From the NCBI GenBank assembly GCA_947058615.1, contig CAMSHF010000004.1:81687-145686 (forward strand): a DNA stretch of 64,000 bases, written 5' to 3'. The notes under the pieces were generated by a model that worked only from the letters and a program-made list of their open reading frames with translations, had not been told where the DNA came from and searched no databases. The position numbers were made by a program, and so were the translations under genes. This DNA is from an uncultured Rickettsiella sp. Its GTDB lineage: Bacteria > Pseudomonadota > Gammaproteobacteria > Diplorickettsiales > Diplorickettsiaceae. Positions 9,775-18,277 of this stretch are shown one piece after another (the stretch's first letter is position 1; every line of letters starts with the position of its first letter).

Positions 9775-10416
9775 ATGCTAAAAAGAAATACCAGCGCCTT
9801 ATTACTACTTAGCGCAACACTTTTTACTCTCACGCCAAACGCGAAGGCCGAAATGCCGGGTTTTTATGCCAATGCACAACTTGGCTGGGCCAATAGTCAT
9901 ATCAATACCAATGATTTAGTCACGGTGAATAATGGGACCTCACCGGTTGCATTACCCGGTCTCAATAACCTCGCTCTCGCCTATCGCCTCAGTTTTGGCT
10001 ATCAGTTTGATCGGCATTGGGCCATGGAATTCGGTTATCGTCATTTTAATAACACGGACATTTCTGTTGGAACCACAAACTATATTGCTAATGCCTCCAG
10101 CAAATCCAGCGCATTTGATTTAACCGCTAAAAGCATACTTCCCGTCACGCCTAAACTCGCGCTTTATGCCAAACTAGGGTTGGCTTATGTACGTCCTAAT
10201 TCACAAGGATCCGTACAGACAATAAGTCCTTTTAACGGAACGACGCATGCTTATTCGAACACCTTAGAACCCACGTTTGGTTTAGGAATTAGTTATGCAT
10301 TGAAACCCAATGTTCCCGTCGAGTTTTCTTGGAACCGCATCCAAAAAATGGGTGGCAGCAATCATGCCCCCAGCAGTGATTTTTATGCACTCGGTGTGTC
10401 GTATTATTTTGGTTAA
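9775..10416 (+). CDS. Outer-membrane beta-barrel protein, paralogue 2
   Basis: Second of five tandem barrels. 213 residues with a signal peptide ending near AKAEMPGFY (cleavage after about residue 25) and the family strands FGYQFDRHWAMEFGYRHF, KLALYAKLGLAYVRP and the last strand FYALGVSYYFG. A strong GAGGAGG ribosome binding site precedes the ATG. It shares with copy 1 the motif P-S-(S/T)-D-F-Y before the last strand, while copies 3-5 have PGN-(I/V)-(D/N)-F, so copies 1 and 2 form a subgroup. No clear terminator follows. Confidence 0.87.
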   Translation: MLKRNTSALLLLSATLFTLTPNAKAEMPGFYANAQLGWANSHINTNDLVTVNNGTSPVALPGLNNLALAYRLSFGYQFDRHWAMEFGYRHFNNTDISVGTTNYIANASSKSSAFDLTAKSILPVTPKLALYAKLGLAYVRPNSQGSVQTISPFNGTTHAYSNTLEPTFGLGISYALKPNVPVEFSWNRIQKMGGSNHAPSSDFYALGVSYYFG

Positions 10417-10460
10417 ATTAAAGCTTTAAGCGTCAATCCTTTATTTTATTAAATGACAAA

Positions 10461-10489
10461 TTGACATTAGCGCCTATTAGCGCTTAAAT
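10461..10489 (+). promoter_or_regulatory. Sigma-70 type promoter of outer-membrane paralogue 3
   Basis: TTGACA at 10461-10466, a 17-nt spacer and TTAAAT at 10484-10489. The -35 box lies 72 nt before the ATG, the same distance as in paralogue 5 and within 2 nt of that in paralogue 4. Confidence 0.6.
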
Positions 10490-10532
10490 AATAGGTTCTA
10501 ATAATAATAGCTCCGTGGAGAAAATAACAACA

Positions 10533-11132
10533 ATGTTAAAGAAAATATTTATTACCAGTGTATTAACAGCGAGTGTATGCGCTGTCATGAACGCCAATGC
10601 CGCTTCTAAAGGTTTATACCTGAGTGGTCAAATTGGTTACGCCGACACCGGTGTCAAATCAAGAGTTAAGGACGGTGGTTACGCTTTTAATAACGATGGA
10701 CTGGCGGGTCGTTTAGCCATAGGTTATAAAATTACATCGAATGCGGCTTTAGAATTAGGTTACTTACAAATCCCCCGTGCAAAATTTAGCGTGAATCCAG
10801 AAAATGTCTTTACTAAGCAAAATGCCCTTGATATCGCTGCTAAAGGGATGTTACCTATCACAAGTAACGTGAATATCTATGGCAAGGTGGGCGTTGCTTA
10901 TTTAACCACTGAATTAGGAATAACATCGCCTAGCGAAGCTAAGGATAATCTGAATTCCAAGCAAGGGATTTCTAAACGTCAATGGGCACCGGAAGTGGCT
11001 GTGGGTATGGGTTACGACATTACACCGAATGTTACAGTCGATACTTCACTGACACATATCCAAACTGTTGGAAGTAACCCTCCAGGCAATATCGACTTCT
11101 TGGCCGTCGGTGTGGGCTATAACTTCGGTTAA
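10533..11132 (+). CDS. Outer-membrane beta-barrel protein, paralogue 3
   Basis: Third of five tandem barrels. 199 residues, beginning MLKKIFITSVLTASVCAVMN with a signal peptide cleaved near ANAASKGLY. Strands include GLYLSGQIGYADTG, IGYKITSNAALELGYLQI and NVNIYGKVGVAYLTTE, ending DFLAVGVGYNFG. I use the ATG at 10533, which has GTGGAG about 11 nt upstream; a GTG at 10515 coincides with that ribosome binding site and would precede the signal peptide. It has its own promoter, so it need not be co-transcribed with copies 1-2. Confidence 0.88.
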   Translation: MLKKIFITSVLTASVCAVMNANAASKGLYLSGQIGYADTGVKSRVKDGGYAFNNDGLAGRLAIGYKITSNAALELGYLQIPRAKFSVNPENVFTKQNALDIAAKGMLPITSNVNIYGKVGVAYLTTELGITSPSEAKDNLNSKQGISKRQWAPEVAVGMGYDITPNVTVDTSLTHIQTVGSNPPGNIDFLAVGVGYNFG

Positions 11133-11145
11133 GTTTCTATGATTC

Positions 11146-11187
11146 AAATTTAACTCATTAACTTAGTTTAATGAGTTAAATTTTTCT
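11146..11187 (+). terminator. Intrinsic terminator after paralogue 3
   Basis: A 15-bp perfect stem (11146-11160 with 11169-11183; left arm AAATTTAACTCATTA) with an 8-nt loop, running into TTTTTC. It lies 14 nt after the stop of paralogue 3. The rest of the gap to 11387 holds only the next promoter. Confidence 0.8.
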
Positions 11188-11313
11188 TTAAAATAAAAAA
11201 ATTTTTTCTGATCGTTTTACTAGTCGGCACTCGACAAAAGTAAAAATAATTTTTATTTATTTTTATCCAATAAAAACTAAAAAACTCAAACAATTTTTTT
11301 TTATGTTTAGAAG

Positions 11314-11342
11314 TTGACAAAAAAAAATTCTAATTGTTTAAT
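11314..11342 (+). promoter_or_regulatory. Sigma-70 type promoter of outer-membrane paralogue 4
   Basis: TTGACA at 11314-11319, a 17-nt A-rich spacer, TTTAAT at 11337-11342 (TAATAG at 11339 is an alternative -10). The -35 box is 74 nt before the ATG. Confidence 0.6.
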
Positions 11343-11350
11343 AGTCGCTC

Positions 11351-11366
11351 GTTTGACTAGTTAAAA
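11351..11366 (+). promoter_or_regulatory. Palindromic element at the transcription start of paralogue 4
   Basis: GTTTGACTAGTTAAAA is an imperfect palindrome around ACTAGT (6 of 8 pairs). It starts 14 nt after the start of the -10 box, so at about +1. A near copy occupies the same place before paralogue 5. It could be a repressor operator or a 5' RNA stem. Confidence 0.45.
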
Positions 11367-11387
11367 CACTTCAGGAGAATAATAATA

Positions 11388-12011
11388 ATGTTAAAAAAAA
11401 TTCTAACAACCACCGTATTAGGTGTCTCTGCTTTAGGTGCAATGGCGGCTAATGCGGCAACACCAGGTCTTTATGTGACAGGCCAACTCGGTTATGTGAA
11501 TAATAATATGAAATTAAGAACTCACGATCTACTTCCAAATAATGATATATCCGCATCGAGCTTAGGTGGTCGAGTAGCGGTTGGTTATCAATTTAATCAG
11601 AACTTTGCATTAGAAACGGGTTATTTTCGAGCCGCTCAGAAAAAAGTCACACTTGTAAGTGGTAGTGTTAAGAGCCCAGTAATAGGTAATGTGACACTAG
11701 ATCAAAACGCAATTGACTTACTTGCTAAAGGTACCCTCTCTATTAATAGTGCGCTTAACCTTTATGGTAAATTAGGTGTTGCTTATTTAACAACTGATTT
11801 TAATACTGATTCCGGTGATAAAAGATTCGATCCGATAATTCAAAACTTTGCTAAACGCAAATTTGCTCCTGAAGCAGCCGTAGGTGTCAGCTATGACATT
11901 ACGCCTAATGTCTCCTTAGACACCTCTTGGACACATATCCATACCCTAGGAAAAAATCAGCCCGGTAACATTAACTTTATTGCGCTTGGTCTCGGCTACA
12001 ACTTTGGCTAA
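11388..12011 (+). CDS. Outer-membrane beta-barrel protein, paralogue 4
   Basis: Fourth of five tandem barrels. 207 residues with the signal peptide MLKKILTTTVLGVSALGAM followed by AANAATPGLY. Strands include GLYVTGQLGYVNNN, VAVGYQFNQNFALETGYFR and ALNLYGKLGVAYLTTD, then VSLDTSWTHIHTLG and the last strand FIALGLGYNFG. AGGAG sits 10 nt before the ATG, followed by an AATAATAATA leader shared with paralogue 5. It is flanked by a terminator on each side, making it a single-gene unit. Confidence 0.88.
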   Translation: MLKKILTTTVLGVSALGAMAANAATPGLYVTGQLGYVNNNMKLRTHDLLPNNDISASSLGGRVAVGYQFNQNFALETGYFRAAQKKVTLVSGSVKSPVIGNVTLDQNAIDLLAKGTLSINSALNLYGKLGVAYLTTDFNTDSGDKRFDPIIQNFAKRKFAPEAAVGVSYDITPNVSLDTSWTHIHTLGKNQPGNINFIALGLGYNFG

Positions 12012-12045
12012 GTCTAAACCTCCGTTTAGTAGACCTTCTTTCCGT

Positions 12046-12072
12046 AAAAAACCCCTTAAAAAGGGGTTTTTT
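12046..12072 (+). terminator. Intrinsic terminator after paralogue 4
   Basis: AAAAACCCCTT, a 3-nt loop, then AAGGGGTTTTTT: a classic stem with a T-run, 34 nt after the stop codon. Confidence 0.85.
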
Positions 12073-12146
12073 ATTTTATCTCGTAGGACTCCCATGGAAG
12101 CTTGATATCTCTCAGCGGAAAGATATCAGAAAAATTGATATAAAGG

Positions 12147-12175
12147 TTGACAGTCATTTTTAAAAATGATAAATA
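12147..12175 (+). promoter_or_regulatory. Sigma-70 type promoter of outer-membrane paralogue 5
   Basis: TTGACA at 12147-12152, a 17-nt spacer and TAAATA at 12170-12175. An 8-bp inverted repeat TGATATCT/AGATATCA (about 12103-12128) lies just upstream of the -35 and might bind a regulator. Confidence 0.65.
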
Positions 12176-12182
12176 ATGACCT

Positions 12183-12198
12183 GTTTAACTAGTTGAAC
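12183..12198 (+). promoter_or_regulatory. Palindromic element at the transcription start of paralogue 5
   Basis: GTTTAACTAGTTGAAC, 7 of 8 pairs around the ACTAGT centre, begins 13 nt after the start of the -10 box, so at about +1. It matches the element at 11351-11366 in sequence and position. Confidence 0.45.
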
Positions 12199-12218
12199 CT
12201 TACGAGGATAATAATAAT

Positions 12219-12905
12219 ATGTTAAAAAGAATAATCACAGTAAGTGTACTCAGCGCTTCAGCGTTTAGTATAGTCGCTGCTAATGCAACAACAGCGCATG
12301 ACGAGACTATCAATCCAGCAACCACAGCAACGAGCGGCCTCTATGTGCTAGGTCAAGCCGGTTATGCCAACGCGCATACAAAAGATACCATTGTTACCCC
12401 ATTGCCAAGTACGGGTTCTGGCTTTTCTATCCCTAACTGGGGTTTAGGTGGACGCTTAGGAATGGGTTATCAATTCAATCAAAATTTTGCGGTTGAAATG
12501 GGTTACTTGAGGCTCATAAATAAGAAAGGCACTTTTGAAAAACTAGCTCCAACTTCGGCCTACCAAGCAGGAGCAACCGAAACATTAAAACAAAATGTCA
12601 TTGATTTAGCGGCTAAAGGTATTTTACCCATTACCGATAAAATTAATGCTTACGGTAAGCTCGGAGTCGCTTATTTAACAAGCATTATCACAGGCAAAAA
12701 TGAGAATGAAGTAAAAAGTAATGATAATCAATTCTTCGGTATTGATAAGCACACCTTTGCTCCTGAAGTCGGTTTAGGTATCACTTACAATATTACTAAC
12801 AACATATTTGTTGATGCGTCACTCACTCACATCCAACCGGTTGGCAAAAACAAACCTGGTAATGTGGACTTTGCTGCCGTAGGTATGGGTTATAGTTTCG
12901 GCTAA
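12219..12905 (+). CDS. Outer-membrane beta-barrel protein, paralogue 5
   Basis: Last of five tandem barrels and the longest at 228 residues. The signal peptide MLKRIITVSVLSASAFSIVA ends near ANATTA. A Thr-rich insert follows (about residues 25-37) before the first strand GLYVLGQAGYANAH. Later strands are MGYQFNQNFAVEMGYLRL, KINAYGKLGVAYLTS and NNIFVDASLTHIQPVG, and the end is FAAVGMGYSFG. The leader before the ATG is ACGAGGATAATAATAAT, close to that of paralogue 4. Confidence 0.88.
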   Translation: MLKRIITVSVLSASAFSIVAANATTAHDETINPATTATSGLYVLGQAGYANAHTKDTIVTPLPSTGSGFSIPNWGLGGRLGMGYQFNQNFAVEMGYLRLINKKGTFEKLAPTSAYQAGATETLKQNVIDLAAKGILPITDKINAYGKLGVAYLTSIITGKNENEVKSNDNQFFGIDKHTFAPEVGLGITYNITNNIFVDASLTHIQPVGKNKPGNVDFAAVGMGYSFG

Positions 12906-12940
12906 TAAAAAAAACACCCTCTTTAATAAGGATTCAATCT

Positions 12941-12969
12941 AAAAACCCCCTTTTATAGGGGGTTTTTTC
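12941..12969 (+). terminator. Intrinsic terminator after paralogue 5
   Basis: AAAAACCCCC, a loop of TTTTATA, then GGGGGTTTTTT: strong stem plus T-run closing the outer-membrane protein array. Confidence 0.88.
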
Positions 12970-13048
12970 TAATCAGATTAATTTTAAATTCTGCATCGAT
13001 CTTTAAAACTTTTAGAGTAATTTTAACAGAACGTTAAGCCTATTAATT

Positions 13049-13062
13049 TATACTCAATAAAT
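13049..13062 (+). promoter_or_regulatory. Probable -10 region of the cyclase gene
   Basis: TATACTCAATAAAT, about 55 nt before the start codon. Closely similar sequences precede two other accessory genes (34075 and 51473). No good -35 is visible, so it may rely on an activator. Confidence 0.4.
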
Positions 13063-13108
13063 AATAACAGAAAAAACTAAAAAAAATCTCTTTTTAAGGA
13101 GTTTCGGT

Positions 13109-13597
13109 ATGCGCTTTTTTCTTAATTCCAGTTCTTCCTTTCAAAAAAAACTAATCGTTGCGTCCAGAGCAGATGAGGATTTAAATGAAATACCCGGTAT
13201 TCCTAAAAAAGATTTGCTTGCTTTTGAAAGCTATGCGAAGGATCAAAACGTAGTTTTACTTATTCGTCCGGTAGAACCTCTAACTAAAATTTTACATGAA
13301 TCAGGAAACTACCCCAGCAAGAATTTTACTATTAAAGGGAAATCCTCTTCTTGGGGATTATGGGCAGGATTTATCCCTATTGATCAACAGTTCAGTAAAT
13401 TAATCGGTCAGAGAGAGAAAATTAAACAATCGAATGAAGCCATTAATGATTGTATTAAAAAAGGTCACGCGCAAAAAACCCATTTAAAAATACCTCAGCA
13501 TTATTTTAAAGAATTAATAAACAAAGAAATTATTTTTCCCCCAAAAAAAAACGGAAGACGGTTATCTTGTTATTTACTGTCCTCGCCCTCATTCTGA
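13109..13597 (+). CDS. N-terminal fragment of the ExoY-like cyclase
   Basis: 162-residue frame from an ATG with AAGGAG upstream. It carries the first half of the catalytic domain (GIPKKDLLAFESYA at 30-43, RPV at 53-55, Lys71 and Lys78 in the KGKSS block, QFSK at 94-97). The last 14 residues after PPKK are out-of-frame sequence produced by the extra A, so the natural protein does not end here. By itself it lacks the metal-binding aspartates and cannot be a complete cyclase. Confidence 0.7.
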   Translation: MRFFLNSSSSFQKKLIVASRADEDLNEIPGIPKKDLLAFESYAKDQNVVLLIRPVEPLTKILHESGNYPSKNFTIKGKSSSWGLWAGFIPIDQQFSKLIGQREKIKQSNEAINDCIKKGHAQKTHLKIPQHYFKELINKEIIFPPKKNGRRLSCYLLSSPSF

Positions 13598-13703
13598 GGA
13601 ATCGAAGTTATGTTATGCCAAAGAAATAAATATCGGATCGAAAATAGAATATGAAGTCTACACGGCTGAAAAAAAACCTTTTGATGTCTTAGCCGACGTT
13701 AAT

Positions 13704-14432
13704 TTGAAAAAACCACTGATTGCCGATTATGATTTATTAGCCATTATAAGCCCTTTGAAAGAGTATTCCAGAGAACATATCCGACTGAACCCTGATATTA
13801 CGCATCAAAAACGACTGCGTAAAATTTCGCCTCAAGCGAAAAGGCGCTCAATGGAAAGCGAAGAAAGATTTTATGCGCGCGAAGACGCTACTTTAGGAAA
13901 TGTTTCATCGATAATAAAGAAGCATATTACCGGACTAAACCGTGCTTTAAATAAAGGTGAATATCTGGAATGCATCCATCACAACGATGATGCCGGTTCA
14001 CCGGCAAGTAATCCTGAAACAAACTATCCCATCACTGCCATCATTCCACCCATAGCGAACTTTAAATCCACGATATTTCTCCTCAAAACAACGGAGGAGT
14101 TCGTCGATTTTATCCATAAGATTAATAGGGAGTACCGAGTTGAAGCGAATCCATTATGGGAATTACCGGTTCAATGGGCAGTCAATAGAAGTCATTTTTT
14201 TTCTAGCATTAAACTAGCTTATATCTGGAATAAATCTCCCGAAAATATAAAAAACACTGTATCCACGCTATTAAAAAATATCAGCTTAGATGATGAGACC
14301 TTTAGCCAAGAATTAACTCAACAATTCAAAGTAATAAGTCAAATGGGCTTTGAGGATGATAATAGTCTATTTGAAAAATTTTTGGATACTATTGAAAATA
14401 ATCTATTTAACAAAAAAATACCACGTAATTGA
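13704..14432 (+). CDS. C-terminal fragment of the ExoY-like cyclase
   Basis: The downstream frame, +1 relative to the first, is open and family-like from about 13554. The first start-like codon is a TTG at 13704, which lacks a ribosome binding site. From there it gives 242 residues with DYD (8-10), FYARED (56-61), GNVS (65-68) and HHNDDAG (92-98), then NPETNYPITAIIPP. The segment 13554-13703 (EDGYLVIYCPRP onward) is also in this frame and plainly belongs to the same domain, which is why I read it as part of a split gene and not as an independent one. Confidence 0.6.
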   Translation: MKKPLIADYDLLAIISPLKEYSREHIRLNPDITHQKRLRKISPQAKRRSMESEERFYAREDATLGNVSSIIKKHITGLNRALNKGEYLECIHHNDDAGSPASNPETNYPITAIIPPIANFKSTIFLLKTTEEFVDFIHKINREYRVEANPLWELPVQWAVNRSHFFSSIKLAYIWNKSPENIKNTVSTLLKNISLDDETFSQELTQQFKVISQMGFEDDNSLFEKFLDTIENNLFNKKIPRN

Positions 14433-14464
14433 TATAACAAACTATTAAAGTCATAGCCCTCTCT

Positions 14465-17335
14465 TCAACCATGACGACTCCCATTCTCGCTGATTAAACT
14501 TCGCTTACCGAGTAACGGCTTCAAATACTGACCGGTATAAGAAGCCGCTTGTTTTGCCACCTGCTCAGGCGTACCGACGCAGACGATCTCACCGCCTTTA
14601 CTTCCGCCTTCAGGGCCAAGATCGATAATCCAATCGGCCGTTTTAATGACGTCCAAATTATGTTCAATAACTATCACGGTGTTACCACGCTCGCGTAGCC
14701 GATACAGCACCTTTAATAGTTGCTCAATATCGTAAAAGTGTAAACCCGTTGTTGGTTCATCCAAAATATAAAGCGTCCGACCGGTATCGCGTTTGCTGAG
14801 TTCTTTCGCAAGTTTGACACGTTGCGCCTCGCCTCCCGATAATGTGGGTGCACTTTGGCCAAGATGTAGATAAGCTAGCCCCACCTCCTTCAGGGTTTGT
14901 AGTTTACGCGCCAGCATAGGTACCGGATTAAAAAATGCATAGGCTTCTTCTACTGTCATTTCGAGGATTTGATAAATATTTTTCCCTTTATACTGTATCT
15001 CTAAAGTTTCACGATTATAGCGTTGACCTTTACAAACATCGCATTGTACATACACATCGGCTAAAAAATACATTTCGACTTTGAGTACACCATCCCCTTC
15101 ACAGGCTTCACAACGTCCACCCTTTACATTGAAGCTAAAACGTCCTGGCGTATAACCTCGCGATCGTGCTTCGGGTGTCGCTGCAAATAATTCGCGGATC
15201 GGCGTAAACAAACCAATATAAGTGGCAGGGTTTGATCGCGGTGTACGACCGATAGGACTTTGATCAATATCGATCACTTTATCCAGTTGCTCTAAACCGG
15301 TAATCGATTGATAAGGTGCCGCCTGCGGCAAGACAGCGGCATTTAATTTTTTAGCGGCTAAAGGGTACAACGTATCATTAATTAATGTTGATTTTCCAGA
15401 ACCCGATACGCCGGTAATGCACGTCATTAAACCTAAAGGAATCTCAATATCGATATGTTTGAGATTATTACCACTGGCACCTAATAGTTTGATTGCACGA
15501 TTTTTATCAAATTTATTACGTTTTTTGGGCAATTCGATACGTCGTTCACCAGATAAATACTGACCCGTTAATGAATGAGGATTTCGCATAATCGCAGCCG
15601 GCGAACCCTGGGCTACAACGCGACCACCATGCACACCGGCACCTGGACCCATATCGAACACATAATCGGCATGCCGAATCGCTTCTTCATCATGCTCTAC
15701 CACAATCACAGTATTTCCTAAATCACGCAATCTCAGTAACGTACTTAATAAGCGTCCATTATCGCGTTGATGTAAGCCTATTGACGGCTCATCGAGGATA
15801 TACATCACACCCACTAAACCGGAACCGATCTGACTGGCCAAACGGATTCGCTGTGATTCACCACCAGATAAGGTATCCGCACTTCGATCCAAAGAAAGAT
15901 AATTTAAACCGACATCAATCAAAAAATTTAAACGATCAATGATTTCTTTTTGCAAACGCAAAGCAATCTGTGCACGTTGGCCAGTTAGATTTAATTCTTC
16001 AAAATGTTTTTTTAATTGATCGAGCGGTAAAGCGACCCAATCAGTAATCGCGTGATCACCGATAAAAACATGTCGCGCGGCGACATTGAGTCGCGTACCG
16101 TGACAACTCGCGCAGGGTTTAGAGGCTAAATAACGTGCTAACTCTTCACGAACCGAATGCGACTCCGTCTCTTGATAACGGCGTTGCATGACCGGTATCA
16201 CCCCTTCAAAAGGTTTTTTCTTATTATAAACATAGCCCTTTTCACTTTCGTAATGGAACTTTATGGATTCTTTACCACTGCCATATAAAATAATTTTCTG
16301 AATGTTATCGGGTAAGGCATTAAAAGGCGTCTCTAAAGAAAAATGATAATGTTTTGCTAACGTCGATAACAATAAGGAATAATAAGGATTTTGTGCATCC
16401 CAACCACGGATAGCGCCTGCGGCAATACTGAGTTCGGGTTGCGATATCACCTTGTCCTCATCAAAAATCAGCTCATGACCTAAACCATCACATTGAGGGC
16501 AAGCGCCCGCAGGATTATTAAAAGAAAATAAACGCGGCTCTAATTCGCTTAGACTATAACCGCATTCCGGACACGCAAAACGTTCAGAAAAAATAAGTTC
16601 TTGTTGTGTGTTTCCTGCCACATCTTGTACAACAACGATCACCAAACCTTCGCTCAAAGACGCCGCGCTGCCTAAAGACTCACTCAAGCGTAAACGATTA
16701 TCGGATTTAACTTTGAGTCGATCCACCACTACGTCAATCGTATGTTTTTGTTTGGCATTTAAACCGGTTACCTGATCGAGTTCGACCCAGCTCCCGTCAA
16801 TTCGGGCACGCAAATAGCCTTGCCTACGCAATTCATCCAATAACGGTTTAAATTCGCCTTTCCGCCCTTGAATCTTCGGTGCCAAAATAAACAAACGGGT
16901 TTCATTCGGTAGCGCCAGCAATGTATCCAACATTTGACGGATGCTTTGCGCCGCTAAACTCGTATGATGAACAGGACAGCGCGGCTCGCCAATACGCGCA
17001 AATAACACACGCAAATAATCGTAAATTTCGGTTACCGTCCCCACTGTCGAACGTGGATTATGTGAGGTTGATTTTTGATCAATGGCAATGGCCGGAGAAA
17101 GTCCTTCGATGTGATCAACATCCGGTTTCTCCATCATCGAAAGAAACTGTCGCGCATAGGAGGATAACGATTCCACGTACCGACGCTGACCTTCCGCGTA
17201 TAAAGTATCAAAGGCGAGTGAAGACTTACCCGAACCGGATAATCCGGTCACCACAATTAATTGATCGCGTGGAATATCGAGATCAATATTCTGTAGATTA
17301 TGCGTGCGAGCGCCGCGTATGCGAATGGTATCCAT
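14465..17335 (-). CDS. uvrA: UvrABC excinuclease subunit A
   Basis: Damage-recognition ATPase of nucleotide excision repair. The 956-residue protein has two ABC-type ATPase modules, each with a Walker A (GLSGSGKSS near 31-39 and GVSGSGKST near 642) and signature ([20 protein letters not shown]). It also has zinc-finger cysteine sets [18 protein letters not shown] and [11 protein letters not shown]...CDVCKGQR. Length is slightly above the usual 940. It is divergent from ssb, as in E. coli, but separated by a longer gap. Confidence 0.98.
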   Translation of the reverse strand: MDTIRIRGARTHNLQNIDLDIPRDQLIVVTGLSGSGKSSLAFDTLYAEGQRRYVESLSSYARQFLSMMEKPDVDHIEGLSPAIAIDQKSTSHNPRSTVGTVTEIYDYLRVLFARIGEPRCPVHHTSLAAQSIRQMLDTLLALPNETRLFILAPKIQGRKGEFKPLLDELRRQGYLRARIDGSWVELDQVTGLNAKQKHTIDVVVDRLKVKSDNRLRLSESLGSAASLSEGLVIVVVQDVAGNTQQELIFSERFACPECGYSLSELEPRLFSFNNPAGACPQCDGLGHELIFDEDKVISQPELSIAAGAIRGWDAQNPYYSLLLSTLAKHYHFSLETPFNALPDNIQKIILYGSGKESIKFHYESEKGYVYNKKKPFEGVIPVMQRRYQETESHSVREELARYLASKPCASCHGTRLNVAARHVFIGDHAITDWVALPLDQLKKHFEELNLTGQRAQIALRLQKEIIDRLNFLIDVGLNYLSLDRSADTLSGGESQRIRLASQIGSGLVGVMYILDEPSIGLHQRDNGRLLSTLLRLRDLGNTVIVVEHDEEAIRHADYVFDMGPGAGVHGGRVVAQGSPAAIMRNPHSLTGQYLSGERRIELPKKRNKFDKNRAIKLLGASGNNLKHIDIEIPLGLMTCITGVSGSGKSTLINDTLYPLAAKKLNAAVLPQAAPYQSITGLEQLDKVIDIDQSPIGRTPRSNPATYIGLFTPIRELFAATPEARSRGYTPGRFSFNVKGGRCEACEGDGVLKVEMYFLADVYVQCDVCKGQRYNRETLEIQYKGKNIYQILEMTVEEAYAFFNPVPMLARKLQTLKEVGLAYLHLGQSAPTLSGGEAQRVKLAKELSKRDTGRTLYILDEPTTGLHFYDIEQLLKVLYRLRERGNTVIVIEHNLDVIKTADWIIDLGPEGGSKGGEIVCVGTPEQVAKQAASYTGQYLKPLLGKRSLISENGSRHG

Positions 17336-17654
17336 AAATAAACAGTTCGGATAGACAAAAAAATTAAGAATTTGATAGCATTTTATTGAAACTCCACACT
17401 ATAACCTTGAAAATAACGAAAAGAAACCTCTAAAAAACCCTTCATTGCTTTCTTTTTTTCACAACACGATTTAAAATTGACTCCTAACTGTTTTGATTTA
17501 TACTCATCGCAATGGGATTTTGGGCAGGACGTTTGCAAAAATGAAGCAACCACAGTGTATTTGGATGCATTCAGGATTGCGAGTTGAGTGACCAACACGG
17601 TCAAAAATTTAAGTGCGATGAGTATACTACGTATGCTACTGAGGAGTACTGAAC
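17336..17654. other. Intergenic region between uvrA and ssb
   Basis: No gene I can support. A 73-codon minus-strand frame at 17383-17604 begins with TTG and has several cysteines, but has no ribosome binding site and no family resemblance. I looked for the LexA box (CTG-N10-CAG) that lies between these genes in E. coli and did not find a good one. ssb has a GAGGAGT ribosome binding site directly before its ATG. Confidence 0.5.
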
Positions 17655-18104
17655 ATGGCTAAAGGCATTAATAAAGTTATTTTAATAGGCAATTTAGGTG
17701 CTGATCCTGAAATCCGTCATATGCCAAACGGTACTGCCGTCGCCAATATGAATCTTGCCACCAGTGAAAGCTGGAAAGATAAAAATACCGGTGAACAACA
17801 AGAACGCACGGAATGGCATCGTGTCGTTTTATTCCAACGGCTCGCTGAGATTGTCGCTGAATATCTAAAAAAAGGTTCAAAAGTATATATTGAAGGACGT
17901 TTACAAACTCGCAAATGGCAAGATAAAACCACGGGTCAAGATCGTTACACGACTGAAATCATTGCCAATGAAATGCAAATGTTAGACAGCCGCGGTAGCA
18001 GCCACACACATGAGTCCTCTGCTGCTCGACCCAAACCTGAAATCAGCAGCAAAATTCCTGAAATGGCCAATGAAGCCTTTGATGACGACGATATCCCTTT
18101 TTAA
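17655..18104 (+). CDS. ssb: Single-stranded DNA-binding protein
   Basis: Coats and protects single-stranded DNA in replication, repair and recombination and recruits partner enzymes. The 149-residue protein has the OB-fold domain (residues 1-110, with [18 protein letters not shown] and EWHRVVLF), a short flexible linker and the canonical acidic tip [10 protein letters not shown] that binds partner proteins. Length is normal for the family. Confidence 0.97.
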   Translation: MAKGINKVILIGNLGADPEIRHMPNGTAVANMNLATSESWKDKNTGEQQERTEWHRVVLFQRLAEIVAEYLKKGSKVYIEGRLQTRKWQDKTTGQDRYTTEIIANEMQMLDSRGSSHTHESSAARPKPEISSKIPEMANEAFDDDDIPF

Positions 18105-18176
18105 TCGGCTTTTTTCAGTTTTATTGGCTCACTTGGTGTTCATACGCGCCTGTTTATCCGACCATTTTATGCGCAT

Positions 18177-18210
18177 AAATCAAGTCATTTAAAATAAAAT
18201 GACTTGATTT
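18177..18210 (+). terminator. Hairpin after ssb, probable terminator
   Basis: A 14-bp perfect stem (18177-18190 with 18197-18210; AAATCAAGTCATTT) and a 6-nt loop. The T-run is short (the stem itself ends GATTTA), so efficiency is uncertain. Confidence 0.55.
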
Positions 18211-18277
18211 ATCTGTCGACTTGACTAATCTTTTTATAAGGAACATTGACTCTCAAAGAAGCGTGTAAGGGGGGGAT

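Larger units (their letters stand above)
13109..14432 (+). pseudogene. ExoY/CyaA/edema-factor-type nucleotidyl cyclase toxin, split by a frameshift
   Basis: Two adjacent frames together encode one protein of the calmodulin- or actin-activated adenylyl/nucleotidyl cyclase toxin family (Pseudomonas ExoY, Bordetella CyaA, anthrax edema factor). Dropping one A from the run of nine at 13543-13551 gives a continuous product of about 440 residues. In it the first catalytic block is IRPVEPLTK then KNFTIKGKSSSWGLWAGF with Lys71 and Lys78; the metal-binding pair is Asp206 and Asp208 in IADYDLLAI; and the block FYAREDATLGNVS with IHHNDDAGSP (His290, His291) completes the core. All read like ExoY from memory. 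No signal peptide, so secretion by a dedicated system is likely if active. It may be decayed, phase-variable or expressed by slippage. Confidence 0.88.

Noticed and set aside
17383..17604. 73-codon minus-strand frame between uvrA and ssb
   Set aside because: TTG start, no ribosome binding site, no family; kept only as part of the intergenic description.
17336..17654. LexA/SOS box between uvrA and ssb
   Set aside because: The nearest CTG-like sequences lack the right spacing; no palindromic CTG-N10-CAG.
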